Assembly (NCBI GenBank): GCA_018826515.1
Contig: JAHKAM010000068.1
Coordinates: 1 to 64,000 of the forward strand
Length of the DNA stretch: 64,000 bases
Source: Alphaproteobacteria bacterium
GTDB taxonomy: Bacteria > Pseudomonadota > Alphaproteobacteria > Caulobacterales > Caulobacteraceae
Direction: 5' to 3'
The notes beneath the pieces are model-generated. The model was not told the origin of the DNA. It made no database searches and saw only the letters and a program-made list of their open reading frames with translations. Numbering within the stretch: the stretch's first letter is position 1; each line of letters opens with the position of its first letter. A program made the position numbers and the translations under genes. Shown here one piece after another: positions 47,497-56,650 of the stretch.

Positions 47497-48120
47497 TCAG
47501 CCGGGACCCGGCACCGGGCGGCCGTCGCTGCTGTACCATTGGCGCTCGCGGTCCCGGCGGTCGTCGTTTCGCCAGTCTTCCTGAACCCGCTCGTCGCGCG
47601 GTTCCGGATAGGCGTCGCGTTCGTCGAGCCGGGCGGCCGTTCGCTCCGCCTCGTAGCGGCGCGCCTCGTCTCTCTGCGCCCGCCGCTCGCGGCGCTCAGC
47701 GGCGGAGTCGGGACGGTAAGGGTCAAAGCCGAAGGGCCAGCGCGACGGCCGCTCGCGCCGTTCGACCAGGACCGGGAGCGCGGGTTCCGGAGCCGCCTCG
47801 CGCGGCCGCTCGACCCGCTCAGGAGCCTCCCGTACCGGCGGATAGTCATCCATGACCGCATCCGCCGGGCCATAGTCGACCGAGGGCTGAACATAGTCGC
47901 GGTGGGTGTAGCCGTCGGTCAGGTCGCCGACGTCCATGATGCCGCCCGGCTCGGGTATCGGCTCCCGCGGGGCGACGACGGCGATACTGACGCCCGGACC
48001 GCGCGCCCCGGGCGGGTCGCGATCCTTCCCCGGCTGGAGAAGGACCCCGGCGCCGACGCCGGCCACGACGACGCCGGCGGTGATCGCGGCGATGGCCGCG
48101 CGAGAGGGTTTCCAGGCCAT
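47497..48120 (-). CDS. Membrane-anchored charged protein of unknown function
   Basis: 207 residues. An N-terminal signal anchor (about 6-28, RAAIAAITAGVVVAGVGAGVLL) is followed by a Pro-rich segment and a long Arg/Glu/Asp-rich C-terminal half with many RRE, RER and DER repeats, predicted helical or disordered. No family is recognised. The ATG at 48120 is the only start followed by a membrane segment. It lies 56 bases downstream of gmk on the same strand and could be cotranscribed with it. Confidence 0.6.
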   Translation of the reverse strand: MAWKPSRAAIAAITAGVVVAGVGAGVLLQPGKDRDPPGARGPGVSIAVVAPREPIPEPGGIMDVGDLTDGYTHRDYVQPSVDYGPADAVMDDYPPVREAPERVERPREAAPEPALPVLVERRERPSRWPFGFDPYRPDSAAERRERRAQRDEARRYEAERTAARLDERDAYPEPRDERVQEDWRNDDRRDRERQWYSSDGRPVPGPG

Positions 48121-48176
48121 CGATTGCTTTCCGTCTCGCCCCACCCGGAGAAAAGCGCGAGCGGCCGGAGAGTTGC

Positions 48177-48818
48177 TCAGACGGCCTCGTTCAGCAGGGC
48201 GTCCTTGTAGGCGTCGACCCAGATGTTGCGGCGGCGGCGGCTGCGCTCGGCGTGGTAGATGTGAGCCAGTTCGGCATAGCTGCGGTCGAAATCGTCGTTG
48301 ACGAAGACATAGTCGAACTCGCCGCAGTGCTCGATCTCGCCCTTGGCGTTCTGGATGCGGCGTTCGATGACGTCGTCGGCGTCCTGCGAGCGGGTGACGA
48401 GGCGGCGGCGCAGCTCTTCCAGGCTGGGCGGCAGGATGAAGACCCGGACGGCGTCCTCGGGGCATTTGGCGGCGATGTCGCGGGCCCCCTGCCAGTCGAT
48501 GTCGAACAGGACGTCGCGGCCCTCGGACAGGGCCCGGTCTATGGGGGCGCGGGGGCTGCCGTAGCGGGCGCCGTGGACGTCGGCCCATTCGAGGAAGGCG
48601 TCGGCGTCGACGAGGCGCTGGAACTCGGCGTCATCGACGAAATGATAGTCACGGTCAGCCACCTCGCCCGGGCGGATGGCGCGGGTGGTCATGGAGATGG
48701 ACAGCTCCAGCCCGCCGTGGTCGGCCATCAGGCGGCGGCACAGGCTGGTCTTGCCGGCGCCCGAGGGGCTGGCCACGATCAGCAGGACGCCGCGGCGGGG
48801 GTGGCGTTCATTCGACAT
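48177..48818 (-). CDS. gmk: Guanylate kinase
   Basis: A 213-residue enzyme phosphorylating GMP to GDP, essential for nucleotide pools. The P-loop (VASPSGAGKTSLCRRL), the GMP-binding TRAIRPGEVADRDYHFV and the lid region are intact. It overlaps yicC by 11 bases. It belongs to the fabF-mltG-yicC-gmk run, a common order in the class. Confidence 0.97.
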   Translation of the reverse strand: MSNERHPRRGVLLIVASPSGAGKTSLCRRLMADHGGLELSISMTTRAIRPGEVADRDYHFVDDAEFQRLVDADAFLEWADVHGARYGSPRAPIDRALSEGRDVLFDIDWQGARDIAAKCPEDAVRVFILPPSLEELRRRLVTRSQDADDVIERRIQNAKGEIEHCGEFDYVFVNDDFDRSYAELAHIYHAERSRRRRNIWVDAYKDALLNEAV

Positions 48819-49689
48819 TCTGGACCTGTTCGCGCAACTGTTCGATCACGGCCTTGAGCTCCAGGCCGATTCCGGTGAGCGCGGTCGTAGCCGATTTCGA
48901 GCAGAGGGTGTTCGCCTCCCTCATGAATTCCTGCATCAGGAAGTCGAGTTTTCGGCCGGCGGGGGGTTGCCGCAACAGTTCCCGGGCCGAGGCGACGTGG
49001 GCGGTCAGGCGATCCAGCTCCTCGCGGACGTCGGCCTTGGTCGCCAGGGAGGCGGCCTCGAGGAAGATCCGGTCCTCCAGACCCGGCGCGTCAGGCGCCA
49101 GTTCGGTCATGCGTCGGGTGAAGCGCTCGCGGATGGCGTCTGTCTGGGCGGCGGCTTCGGCCTCAGCCCGGACGGCCAGGGCGGCGATGCGATCGATGAA
49201 GTCGGCCATCACCGGCAGGAGCTGGCCGCCTTCGCGGTCACGCGAGACCTTGAGCGCGTCGATGGCGGCGTCGATGGTCAGGACGATGGCGGCCTCGACG
49301 GCGGCGCGGGCCTCGGGATCGTCGAGCTCCTCGGGCGCCTCCAGCACGCCGCGCAGGGACAGCAGGCCGTCGGCCGAGGGCGGCGTGGCCCCCTCCTCCG
49401 CCAGCTGGTTGGCGAGGGCCAGATAGCGGGCGAGGATGTCCTGATTGACCTTCAGGGCGGCGACGCCGATCTCGCGCCTGGCCTGGACGCCGAGGGTGAT
49501 CTGTCCCCGGTTGAGGCGGGTCTGGGCCGAGGCCTTGGCGTGACGTTCAAGGCCGTCGAAGCCGGGCGGACCGCGGAAGCGGACCTCGAGATTGCGGCCA
49601 TTGACCGAACGGGCCTCGACCGACCACGACCAGTCGCCCGACGCCCCGTCAGCGCGGCCGAAGCCTGTCATGCCTGAGATGGAGCTCAT
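48808..49689 (-). CDS. yicC: YicC-family endoribonuclease
   Basis: 293 residues with the family start SGMTGFGRADG, SVEARSVNGRNLEVRFR and the C-terminal DUF1732 region (VREELDRLTAHVASARELL; GRKLDFLMQEFMREANTLCSKS). Members are endoribonucleases affecting small RNA turnover. It overlaps both mltG (4 bases) and gmk (11 bases), so it is part of a tightly coupled operon. Confidence 0.93.
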   Translation of the reverse strand: MSSISGMTGFGRADGASGDWSWSVEARSVNGRNLEVRFRGPPGFDGLERHAKASAQTRLNRGQITLGVQARREIGVAALKVNQDILARYLALANQLAEEGATPPSADGLLSLRGVLEAPEELDDPEARAAVEAAIVLTIDAAIDALKVSRDREGGQLLPVMADFIDRIAALAVRAEAEAAAQTDAIRERFTRRMTELAPDAPGLEDRIFLEAASLATKADVREELDRLTAHVASARELLRQPPAGRKLDFLMQEFMREANTLCSKSATTALTGIGLELKAVIEQLREQVQNVE

Positions 49690-50825
49690 TGCGCGGGAGC
49701 CGGTGGCGGAATGCTGATGACCCGGGCGCCCGGCGGGACTGTCACGCCGGGCGGAACAGCGGCGCCGTCAGCGGCCGCGGCGGCATCGGCCGGGGCAGGC
49801 TCCGGCGCGGCAGGCGGCAGGCCGGCGCGCTGACGTTCGATGGCGCGCCAGCGGGCGACATTGGCCAGGTGCTCGGCATAGGTCCGGGCGAAGGCGTGGC
49901 CCCCGGTCCCGTCGGCGACGAAGAACAGGTCGGTGCTCGCCGGCGGATTGAGCACGGCGGCGATGGCGTCGCGGCCGGGATTGGCGATCGGCGTCGGTGG
50001 CAGGCCGTCGATCTGATAGGTGTTCCAGGGCGTCTGGCGGTCCAGCTCGGAGCGGCGGATGCCCCGGCCGAGCGGCCGGCCCTGGGTGATGCCGTAGACG
50101 ATGGTCGGGTCGCTCTCCAGCCGCATGCCCATGCGCAGGCGGTTGGTGAAGACGGCGGCCACCCGGGGCCTTTCGGCGGCGACGCCGGTTTCCTTCTCCA
50201 CGATCGAGGCGAGGATGACCGCCTCTTCCGGCGTCCGGACGACCGTATTGGGACTGCGCGCCGCCCAGAGGCGGGCGAGATTGTCGTCATGGGCGCGGCG
50301 CATGCGGGCGATGACCGAGGCGCGGGTCTCGCCGCGGCTGATCTCATAGGTCTCCGGCCAAAGGCTGCCCTCGTCCGGCGTTTCCTCGACCGTTCCGGTG
50401 AGGATCGGCTGTCGGTTCAGGATGTCGACAGCCTGGGCCGAGGACCACCCCTCGGGCAGGGTGACGTAATGACGGACCACGCGTCCCTCGACCAGCAGCA
50501 CGAGCACGGAACGCAGGGAGGCCTTGCTCGGCACTTCATATTCGCCGGCGCGCAGCTTGCGGTCGGCCCCGGTGAGGGTGGCGGCGGCCTTGAACATATC
50601 CGTTGAGCGGATCACCCCGGCAGACTTCAGGGTCGCGGCGATCGCGCCCACCCCCGCGCCGCTGGGCAGGCTGACGATGGTGGTCCGGGCTCCGTCGCGC
50701 GCGGCCGGACCGGGAGCGTAGAAGACGCTCCAGGCCGCGACGAGCGCGGCGATCAGGAACAGGCTGAAGGTGGCCGTGGCGGCCAGGAAGGCGGTCTTGC
50801 GACCCGAGCGGCGCTCCACCCCCAT
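49686..50825 (-). CDS. mltG: Endolytic murein transglycosylase MltG
   Basis: A 379-residue inner-membrane enzyme that cleaves nascent glycan strands and sets their length. One N-terminal membrane helix (about 12-35) is followed by a LysM-like region and the YceG catalytic domain. The catalytic glutamate lies in SIVEKETGVAAERPRVAAVFTNRL, and the substrate groove includes TIVYGITQGRPLG and YQIDGLPPTPIANPGRDAI. A Pro/Ala-rich tail (about 340-379) is extra. It overlaps fabF by one base. Confidence 0.95.
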   Translation of the reverse strand: MGVERRSGRKTAFLAATATFSLFLIAALVAAWSVFYAPGPAARDGARTTIVSLPSGAGVGAIAATLKSAGVIRSTDMFKAAATLTGADRKLRAGEYEVPSKASLRSVLVLLVEGRVVRHYVTLPEGWSSAQAVDILNRQPILTGTVEETPDEGSLWPETYEISRGETRASVIARMRRAHDDNLARLWAARSPNTVVRTPEEAVILASIVEKETGVAAERPRVAAVFTNRLRMGMRLESDPTIVYGITQGRPLGRGIRRSELDRQTPWNTYQIDGLPPTPIANPGRDAIAAVLNPPASTDLFFVADGTGGHAFARTYAEHLANVARWRAIERQRAGLPPAAPEPAPADAAAAADGAAVPPGVTVPPGARVISIPPPAPAQ

Positions 50826-52105
50826 CAGCCGACCTTCCGGAAGATGACCGAGGCGTTGGTGCCGCCGAAGCCGAAGCTGTTGGACATGGCCACGTCGATC
50901 TCCATCGGCTGACCCTTGTCGCGCACCAGATTGAGGGCGGTCTCACGCTCGGGGTTGTCGAGATTGATCGTCGGCGGGGCGATCTGGTCGCGAATGGCGA
51001 GGATGCAGAAGATGGCCTCGATGGCTCCTGCGGCGCCCAGCAGGTGACCGGTCATCGACTTGGTCGAGGACAGGGCGACATTGGCGGCATGGTCGCCCAT
51101 CAGCCGTTCGATGGCGCCGGCCTCGATCCAGTCGGCCATGGTCGAGGTGCCGTGGGCGTTGACGTAGTCGATGTCCGAGACCTGGATGCCGGCGCGCTTC
51201 ACCGCCATCTGCATGGCGCGATAGCCGCCGTCGCCGTCCTCGGCCGGGGCGGTGATGTGGTAGGCGTCGCCGCTCATGCCGTAACCCACGACCTCGGCGT
51301 AGATGGTCGCGCCGCGCGCTTTCGCGTGTTCGTATTCTTCCAGCACCACAATGCCGGCGCCCTCGCCCATGACGAAGCCGGAGTGGTCCTTGTCCCAGGG
51401 CCGCGAGGCCTTTTCAGGCGTGTCGTTATAGGCGGTGCACAGGGCCTTGCAGGCGAGGAAGCCGGCGATGCCGATGGGGACGATGGAGCTTTCGGCCCCG
51501 CCCGCGACCATGACGTCGGCGTCGTCGAGCATGATCATCCGGGCCGCGTCGCCGATGGCGTGGGCGCCCGTGGCGCAGGCGGTGACGACCGAGTGGTTGG
51601 GGCCCTTGAGGCCGTGCCGGATGGAGATCTGGCCGCTGGTCAGGTTGATCAGGGCCGAGGGGATGAAGAAGGGGCTGACCCGGCGGGGGCCCTGTTCCTT
51701 GAGGATGATGGCGGTGTCGGCGATGGGGCCGAGGCCGCCGATGCCGGAGCCGACCATGACGCCGGTGCGTTCGCGCTGTTCCTCGGTCTCCGGCTTCCAC
51801 CCTGAATCGGCCAACGCCTCGTCCGCCGCCGCGATGGCGTAGACGATGAAGTCGTCGACCCGCTTGCGGTCCTTGGGCGACATGACCTTTTCATGGTCGA
51901 ACACGCCCGGCTGGCCGGGGGCCCCGCCACCGCGACCGTCGACCGACGGGATCTCGCCGGCGATGGTGCAGCCATAGCCTTCAGTGTCGAAATTGGTGAT
52001 CGGGCCGATGCCCGAACGCCCTTCGAGGATGCCCTTCCAGTTATGCTCCACGCCCCAGCCGAGCGGGGTGAGCAGACCGAGGCCGGTGACGACGACACGG
52101 CGCAT
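50825..52105 (-). CDS. fabF: Beta-ketoacyl-ACP synthase II
   Basis: A 426-residue condensing enzyme extending acyl-ACP with malonyl-ACP. The Cys-His-His catalytic set is visible: nucleophile cysteine in VVTACATGAHAIGDA, NAHGTSTMADWIEA, and STKSMTGHLLGAAGAIEA. The C-terminal NSFGFGGTNASVIF is canonical. It lies 107 bases downstream of acpP, the usual acpP-fabF order. Confidence 0.97.
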   Translation of the reverse strand: MRRVVVTGLGLLTPLGWGVEHNWKGILEGRSGIGPITNFDTEGYGCTIAGEIPSVDGRGGGAPGQPGVFDHEKVMSPKDRKRVDDFIVYAIAAADEALADSGWKPETEEQRERTGVMVGSGIGGLGPIADTAIILKEQGPRRVSPFFIPSALINLTSGQISIRHGLKGPNHSVVTACATGAHAIGDAARMIMLDDADVMVAGGAESSIVPIGIAGFLACKALCTAYNDTPEKASRPWDKDHSGFVMGEGAGIVVLEEYEHAKARGATIYAEVVGYGMSGDAYHITAPAEDGDGGYRAMQMAVKRAGIQVSDIDYVNAHGTSTMADWIEAGAIERLMGDHAANVALSSTKSMTGHLLGAAGAIEAIFCILAIRDQIAPPTINLDNPERETALNLVRDKGQPMEIDVAMSNSFGFGGTNASVIFRKVG

Positions 52106-52212
52106 GAGCGCTCCTCGTTACAGAATCCAGACCACAAACAGTAATGGCCGCCGGGCGGCCCCGCTAGGGGCGCGCCACGGCGGCCATCAAAGCCGTATCG
52201 AAGTGGAGGCGA

Positions 52213-52452
52213 TCAGCCCGCCAGCTTCTCGTCGATGAATTTCACGGCGTCGCCGACCGTCTGGATGTGTTCAGCGGCGTCGTCCGGGATTTCGATGTCG
52301 AATTCTTCCTCGAAGGCCATGACCAGTTCGACGTTGTCGAGCGAGTCGGCGCCCAGATCGTCGATGAAGCTGGCCTTTTCAACGACCTTTTCCGGATCGG
52401 CGTCCAGGTGGTCGATGACGATCTTGCGGACGCGTTCCAGGGTGTCGGACAT
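52213..52452 (-). CDS. acpP: Acyl carrier protein
   Basis: A 79-residue carrier whose serine in [10 protein letters not shown] (about Ser38) receives the phosphopantetheine arm. Acidic helix II ([23 protein letters not shown]) is the partner-binding surface. The ATG at 52452 gives [14 protein letters not shown] as in homologs; the frame extends upstream as basic shadow sequence. It is separated from the upstream small membrane gene by 149 bases, so it probably has its own promoter. Confidence 0.97.
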   Translation of the reverse strand: MSDTLERVRKIVIDHLDADPEKVVEKASFIDDLGADSLDNVELVMAFEEEFDIEIPDDAAEHIQTVGDAVKFIDEKLAG

Positions 52453-52601
52453 GGGTGTCTCTGCTTTTGGGGCCGCCGGGGCGGCTGTTGTCTCAAAACC
52501 TGCCGTATGACGACGGCGACGGCGACGCAAGCCTTGAACGAAGACTCAGGCCAACCGGTTGCGGAGGCTTTAGCACGCCAGCGTGGGCGGAAAATAGCCT
52601 G

Positions 52602-52802
52602 TTACCGGGTTTGACCGCCCCGATTGACCCACCAGACCAACGCCCCGCCGACCAGCGCCAGCGGCGCGCCGTAGATGGCCCAGATGATCTGGCCGCTCAT
52701 GAAGCTGCCCGGCAGGATGTTCAGCCCCTGCAGCACCCAGATGATGCCGATCAACAGCATGGGCCCGCTGAGGATGGTGGCGAGGATGCGGAGGATTTTC
52801 AT
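52602..52802 (-). CDS. Small two-helix membrane protein between fabG and acpP
   Basis: 66 residues, nearly all hydrophobic: helix 1 about 6-28 (ILATILSGPMLLIGIIWVLQ) and helix 2 about 40-60 (IIWAIYGAPLALVGGALVWW), with a basic tail. Its start overlaps the fabG stop by one base. Similar small proteins are found beside fabG in Caulobacterales, but I know no function. It may be an envelope protein simply carried in the operon. Confidence 0.75.
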   Translation of the reverse strand: MKILRILATILSGPMLLIGIIWVLQGLNILPGSFMSGQIIWAIYGAPLALVGGALVWWVNRGGQTR

Positions 52803-53542
52803 CAGATCATCGCCATGCCGCCGTTCACGTGCAGGGTCTGCCCCGTGACATAGGCGGCTTCGTTTGAGGACAGGTAGACAGCGGCGGCGGCGATCTCGTC
52901 GCCCGTGCCGAGCCGGCCGGCCGGGATGTTCTTGAGGATGGTCTCGCGCTGCGCGTCATTCAGCACATCGGTCATCGGCGAGGCGATGAAGCCGGGGGCG
53001 ATGCAGTTCACCGTGATGCCGCGCGATCCGACTTCCTGGGCCAGCGACTTGGAGAAGCCGATCATGCCGGCTTTCGACGCCGCATAGTTGGTCTGGCCCG
53101 GGTTGCCGGTGACGCCGACCACGGAGGTGATGCCGATGATGCGGCCAGAGCGGCGTTTCATCATTCCCTTCATCGCGGCGCGCGAGAGGCGGAAATAGCT
53201 CTCGAGGTTGATCTTGATGACGTCGGTGAAGTCCTCGTCCTTCATCCGCATCAACAGGCCGTCTTTCGTGATGCCGGCGTTGGCGACGAGGATGTCGAGC
53301 GGAGCCCCGGCGGCCTCCTCGGCCCGGGCCAGCAGGCCGTCGACCGAATCGGCGTCCGACAGATTGGCCGCCGCGGCGAAGGCGCGATCACCGAGGTCCT
53401 TCGCGAGGTCCTGCAGCACCGCCTCGCGGGTGCCTGACAGGACGACAGTCGCGCCCTGGGCGTGGAGCGCCCGGGCGATGGCCCCGCCGATGCCGCCGGT
53501 GGCGCCGGTGACGAGAGCGGTCTTGCCGGTGAGATTGAACAT
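52802..53542 (-). CDS. fabG: 3-Oxoacyl-ACP reductase
   Basis: A 246-residue short-chain dehydrogenase that reduces beta-ketoacyl-ACP with NADPH. The cofactor loop (ALVTGATGGIGGAIA), the NAG strand (ILVANAGITKDGLLMRM), the catalytic serine (IIGITSVVGVTGN) and Tyr-x-x-x-Lys (NYAASKAG) are intact. It is 136 bases downstream of fabD with the family C repeat (53578-53682) in between. Confidence 0.97.
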   Translation of the reverse strand: MFNLTGKTALVTGATGGIGGAIARALHAQGATVVLSGTREAVLQDLAKDLGDRAFAAAANLSDADSVDGLLARAEEAAGAPLDILVANAGITKDGLLMRMKDEDFTDVIKINLESYFRLSRAAMKGMMKRRSGRIIGITSVVGVTGNPGQTNYAASKAGMIGFSKSLAQEVGSRGITVNCIAPGFIASPMTDVLNDAQRETILKNIPAGRLGTGDEIAAAAVYLSSNEAAYVTGQTLHVNGGMAMI

Positions 53543-53577
53543 GGATCGGCTCCGGTGTCGGGAGATTGGGGAGTGAC

Positions 53578-53682
53578 GGGTGGTTAGGGATTAGTGATTG
53601 AGGCGGTGAGGTCGGTGATCGAGAGCCCGAACGGGGTAGCCGACTCTGGCCAGCCACTAATCACTAACCACCAGCCACTCAA
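53578..53682. repeat. Family C heptamer palindrome (copy 3, shortest)
   Basis: The left arm (about 53578-53600, GGTGGTTAGGGATTAGTGATT) pairs with the right arm (about 53652-53680, CCACTAATCACTAACCACC). The 50-base centre is unique. It lies between fabD and fabG and touches the fabD stop codon. Confidence 0.78.
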
Positions 53683-54623
53683 AGCGACTTCGCGAAGGCT
53701 TCCAGGTCTTCCGGCGTGTTCAGCGACAGGCTCTCGGCGTCTGGCGCGATACGCCTGGCCATGCCGGCCAGAACCTTGCCAGAACCGATCTCGGCGAAGC
53801 GGGTCACCCCGCCCTCTCCGGCCATCCACTCCATGCTCTCGCGCCAGCGGACACGGCCGGTGACCTGTTCGACCAGCAGGCGGCGCAGGACCTCGGGGTC
53901 CTGCTCGGGCCGGGCGGTGACGTTGGCGACCACGGCGACCGAGGGGGCGACGAGGGTCGCGGTCGCCAGGGCCTCGGCCATTTCGTCGGCGGCGGGCTGC
54001 ATCAGCGGGCAATGGAAGGGGGCCGAGACGTTCAGGGGAATTGCCCGGGCGCCCAGCTCCTTGGCCTTTTCGATGGCGCGGTCGACGGCGGCCTTGTCGC
54101 CCGAGATGACGATATTGCCGGCGTTGTTGTCATTGGCGACGACGCAGACGCCGACCTCGGAGCCGGCGGCGGCGGCGGCCTCGGCCAGGGCCAGATCGGT
54201 CTTCGGCCCGATCAGCGAGGCCATGGCGCCGCGTCCAACCGGAACGGCGCGCTGCATGGCCTGGCCGCGCAACCTCAGCAAGCGGGACGTGTCGGCGACC
54301 GTGATCGAACCGGCGGCGCACAGGGCGGAATATTCGCCCAACGAGTGGCCGGCGACGAAGGCGGCGCGGCTGACGTCGACGCCGAACTCGACCTTCAGCG
54401 CGCGCACGGCGGCCAGAGAGACGGCCATCAGGGCGGGCTGGGCGTTCTCGGTCAGGGTCAACTGGTCTTCCGGACCGTCACGCATCAGGACGGACAATTT
54501 CTGGCCGAGGGCGTCGTCGATCTCGGCATAGACCTCGCGAGCCGAGGCGAAGGCGTCGGCCAGGGCCGCGCCCATGCCGACCGACTGGCTGCCTTGTCCG
54601 GGGAACAGAAGGGCGAGGGTCAT
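53679..54623 (-). CDS. fabD: Malonyl-CoA:ACP transacylase
   Basis: A 314-residue enzyme loading malonate on ACP. It shows FPGQGSQSVGMG, the nucleophile serine in AGHSLGEYSALCAAG, an arginine in LRLRGQAMQ and the catalytic histidine in VSAPFHCPLM. It starts the fabD-fabG-acpP-fabF run and shares a strand with the response regulator gene upstream. Confidence 0.97.
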   Translation of the reverse strand: MTLALLFPGQGSQSVGMGAALADAFASAREVYAEIDDALGQKLSVLMRDGPEDQLTLTENAQPALMAVSLAAVRALKVEFGVDVSRAAFVAGHSLGEYSALCAAGSITVADTSRLLRLRGQAMQRAVPVGRGAMASLIGPKTDLALAEAAAAAGSEVGVCVVANDNNAGNIVISGDKAAVDRAIEKAKELGARAIPLNVSAPFHCPLMQPAADEMAEALATATLVAPSVAVVANVTARPEQDPEVLRRLLVEQVTGRVRWRESMEWMAGEGGVTRFAEIGSGKVLAGMARRIAPDAESLSLNTPEDLEAFAKSL

Positions 54624-54702
54624 GCAGGGCTCCGGCGGCGTTGAATCGAGCCGGAGGGGTAGGACGAACCGACATTTCGGGCAAGCACAGCGCTGTGACC
54701 GC

Positions 54703-55122
54703 TCAGGACCGCCCCGGGTCCGCCGAAGCCCCGGTCTCGTCGTCTTTCGCGAAGGCGCGGCGCAGGCAGACGCCGAGCGCCGCCGCCGTCGGCGGCTTGA
54801 TCAAATATCCGCTGACGCCGAGTGCGAGGCTGGCCTCGACGGTCTCCCGCTCGGCCCGGGCGGTCATCAGAACTACGGGCAGGTGATGCAGCGCGGGATC
54901 AGCCCGGATGGCGGCGAGCGCCTCCATGCCGCCGCCAGGGGACAATCCCGCCTCCATGAAGACGATATCAAACGGTTCGACCTTTATCCGGGCCAGGGCC
55001 GAGGGGGCGTCATGCGCGCAGGCCAGACTGTCATGACCGAGCCCGCGAAGGTGGGAACAGACCAGCATCCGCAAGGCGGGCTCGCTGTCGACGACCATGA
55101 TGCGGCGGCGGCCCGTAAGCAT
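54703..55122 (-). CDS. Single-domain response regulator with Glu in place of the phosphoacceptor Asp
   Basis: 139 residues forming a receiver (CheY-like) domain: VVDSEPALRMLV, VFMEAGLSPGGGMEAL, VVLMTARAE and GVSGYLIKPP. The phosphoacceptor position reads Glu57, and the metal-binding acid pair reads Asp12-Ser13. The switch threonine and the lysine are kept. It probably cannot be phosphorylated normally; Glu may mimic the active state. A short Asp/Ala tail follows. It lies between an FAD oxidoreductase and fabD on the same strand; no cognate kinase is nearby. Confidence 0.82.
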   Translation of the reverse strand: MLTGRRRIMVVDSEPALRMLVCSHLRGLGHDSLACAHDAPSALARIKVEPFDIVFMEAGLSPGGGMEALAAIRADPALHHLPVVLMTARAERETVEASLALGVSGYLIKPPTAAALGVCLRRAFAKDDETGASADPGRS

Positions 55123-55187
55123 GGGCGAATGTATGGCGACGCTTTATTACCAATGCGTGTATTCCGCGCTGACCTTCAACCCGTATC

Positions 55188-56594
55188 TCAGAACAGCACG
55201 TGCGGATTCATGATCCGGTGCGGATCGATGGCGGCCCGGACCGCCTGCATGGTCCGGATCTCCAGCGGGGACTTGTAGCGCCGCGCCTCTTCGGTCTTGA
55301 GCCGGCCCAGGCCGTGCTCGGCGGAGATGGAGCCGTCGTACCGGGCGACGATGTCGTGGACGATCTGGGAGCCCTCGGCCCAGCAGGCGAGGAAGGCCGT
55401 CAGGTCGCCGCCGGGGGGGCACAGGACGTCATAGTGGAGATTGCCGTCGCCGACATGGCCGAAGGCGCTGACGCGGGCGCCGGGGTGGAAGCGCTCGACC
55501 GCGGCGGTGGCCTCTTCCAGAAAGTCGGCGATGCGGGAGACGGGGACGGAAACATCGTGTTTCCAGCCGCCACCCTCGGGATTCTGGGCCGCCGACTGTT
55601 CTTCACGGACCTTCCAGAAGGCAGCGCGCTGGGCGTCGTTCTGGGCGATGGCGGCGTCCATGATCAGGCCGGTCTCGAAGGCGTGGGTCAGGAGACGCTC
55701 CATGGCCGAATCGGCGGCGCCGGGTTCGCCCGAGACCAGTTCTATGAGGGCGTACCAGGGCGGCGTGCTGTCCAGCGGCTCGCGCGTGTCGGGAATGTTG
55801 GCCAGGACGAATCCCATGCCGATCCGCTTCATCAGTTCGAAGGCCTCGACCCCGCCGCCGGTCTCGGCCTTGGCGCGGGCCAGCAGTTCAATGGCGGCGA
55901 CCGGGGTCTCCAGCCCGACCATGGCGGTGGCGCGGCTGCGCATCACCGGGAACAGCTTCAGGGTGGCGGCGGTGACCACGCCGAGGGTGCCCTCGGCCCC
56001 GATCAGCAGCTGTTTGAGGTCATATCCGGTGTTGTCTTTCCGCAGGCGTTTGAGGCCGTGGAAGACCTCGCCGTCGGGCATGACCGCCTCGATCCCCAAG
56101 ACGAGGTCCCGCATGACGCCATAGCGAATCACCGCTGTGCCGCCGGCGTTGGTCGAGATGACGCCGCCGATGGTGGCGCTGCCCTCGGCGGCGAGGCTGA
56201 GCGGGAACAGGCGGTCGGCGGCGGCGGCGGCCTGCTGCGCCTCCAGCAGGGTGATCCCGGCGTCGAGCGTCATGGCGTCATCCAGCGGGGTCACATCGCG
56301 GACGGCGCGCAGTCTGCGGGTCGAGAGCAGGACCTCGCCATAGGGGATCTGCCCGCCCACGAGGCCGGTGTCGCCGCCCTGGGGGACAAGAGCCACGCGG
56401 TGTTCGGCGCAGACGCGCACAGCGGCGGCGACCTCGGCGGTCGAGCGCGGGGTCAGCATCAGCGGGGTATGGCCCGTCCAGCGGTTGCGCCATTCGGTCA
56501 GCCAGGGCGCGATCTCGGCCGGGTCGTCGGTCCATCCGCCGTCGCCGACGGCGGATTTGAGGGCGGCGAGGGCGGCGGGCGACGGGGGAGTCAT
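55188..56594 (-). CDS. FAD-binding oxidoreductase, D-2-hydroxyacid (lactate/hydroxyglutarate) dehydrogenase type
   Basis: 468 residues of the VAO/PCMH flavoprotein family. The FAD domain holds VPQGGDTGLVGGQIPYGEVLL and STNAGGTAVIRYGVMRDLVLG. The C-terminal substrate domain shows AFGHVGDGNLHYDVL and SAEHGLGRLKTEEARRYKSP, typical of D-lactate and D-2-hydroxyglutarate dehydrogenases. Which acid is the substrate cannot be read from the sequence. It is divergent from the Nudix gene. Confidence 0.88.
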   Translation of the reverse strand: MTPPSPAALAALKSAVGDGGWTDDPAEIAPWLTEWRNRWTGHTPLMLTPRSTAEVAAAVRVCAEHRVALVPQGGDTGLVGGQIPYGEVLLSTRRLRAVRDVTPLDDAMTLDAGITLLEAQQAAAAADRLFPLSLAAEGSATIGGVISTNAGGTAVIRYGVMRDLVLGIEAVMPDGEVFHGLKRLRKDNTGYDLKQLLIGAEGTLGVVTAATLKLFPVMRSRATAMVGLETPVAAIELLARAKAETGGGVEAFELMKRIGMGFVLANIPDTREPLDSTPPWYALIELVSGEPGAADSAMERLLTHAFETGLIMDAAIAQNDAQRAAFWKVREEQSAAQNPEGGGWKHDVSVPVSRIADFLEEATAAVERFHPGARVSAFGHVGDGNLHYDVLCPPGGDLTAFLACWAEGSQIVHDIVARYDGSISAEHGLGRLKTEEARRYKSPLEIRTMQAVRAAIDPHRIMNPHVLF

Positions 56595-56650
56595 GGCGCT
56601 CTTGTCTCAAAGTCATGGGCGCGGCGAAAGGGGCGTGACAGGATCGCCCG

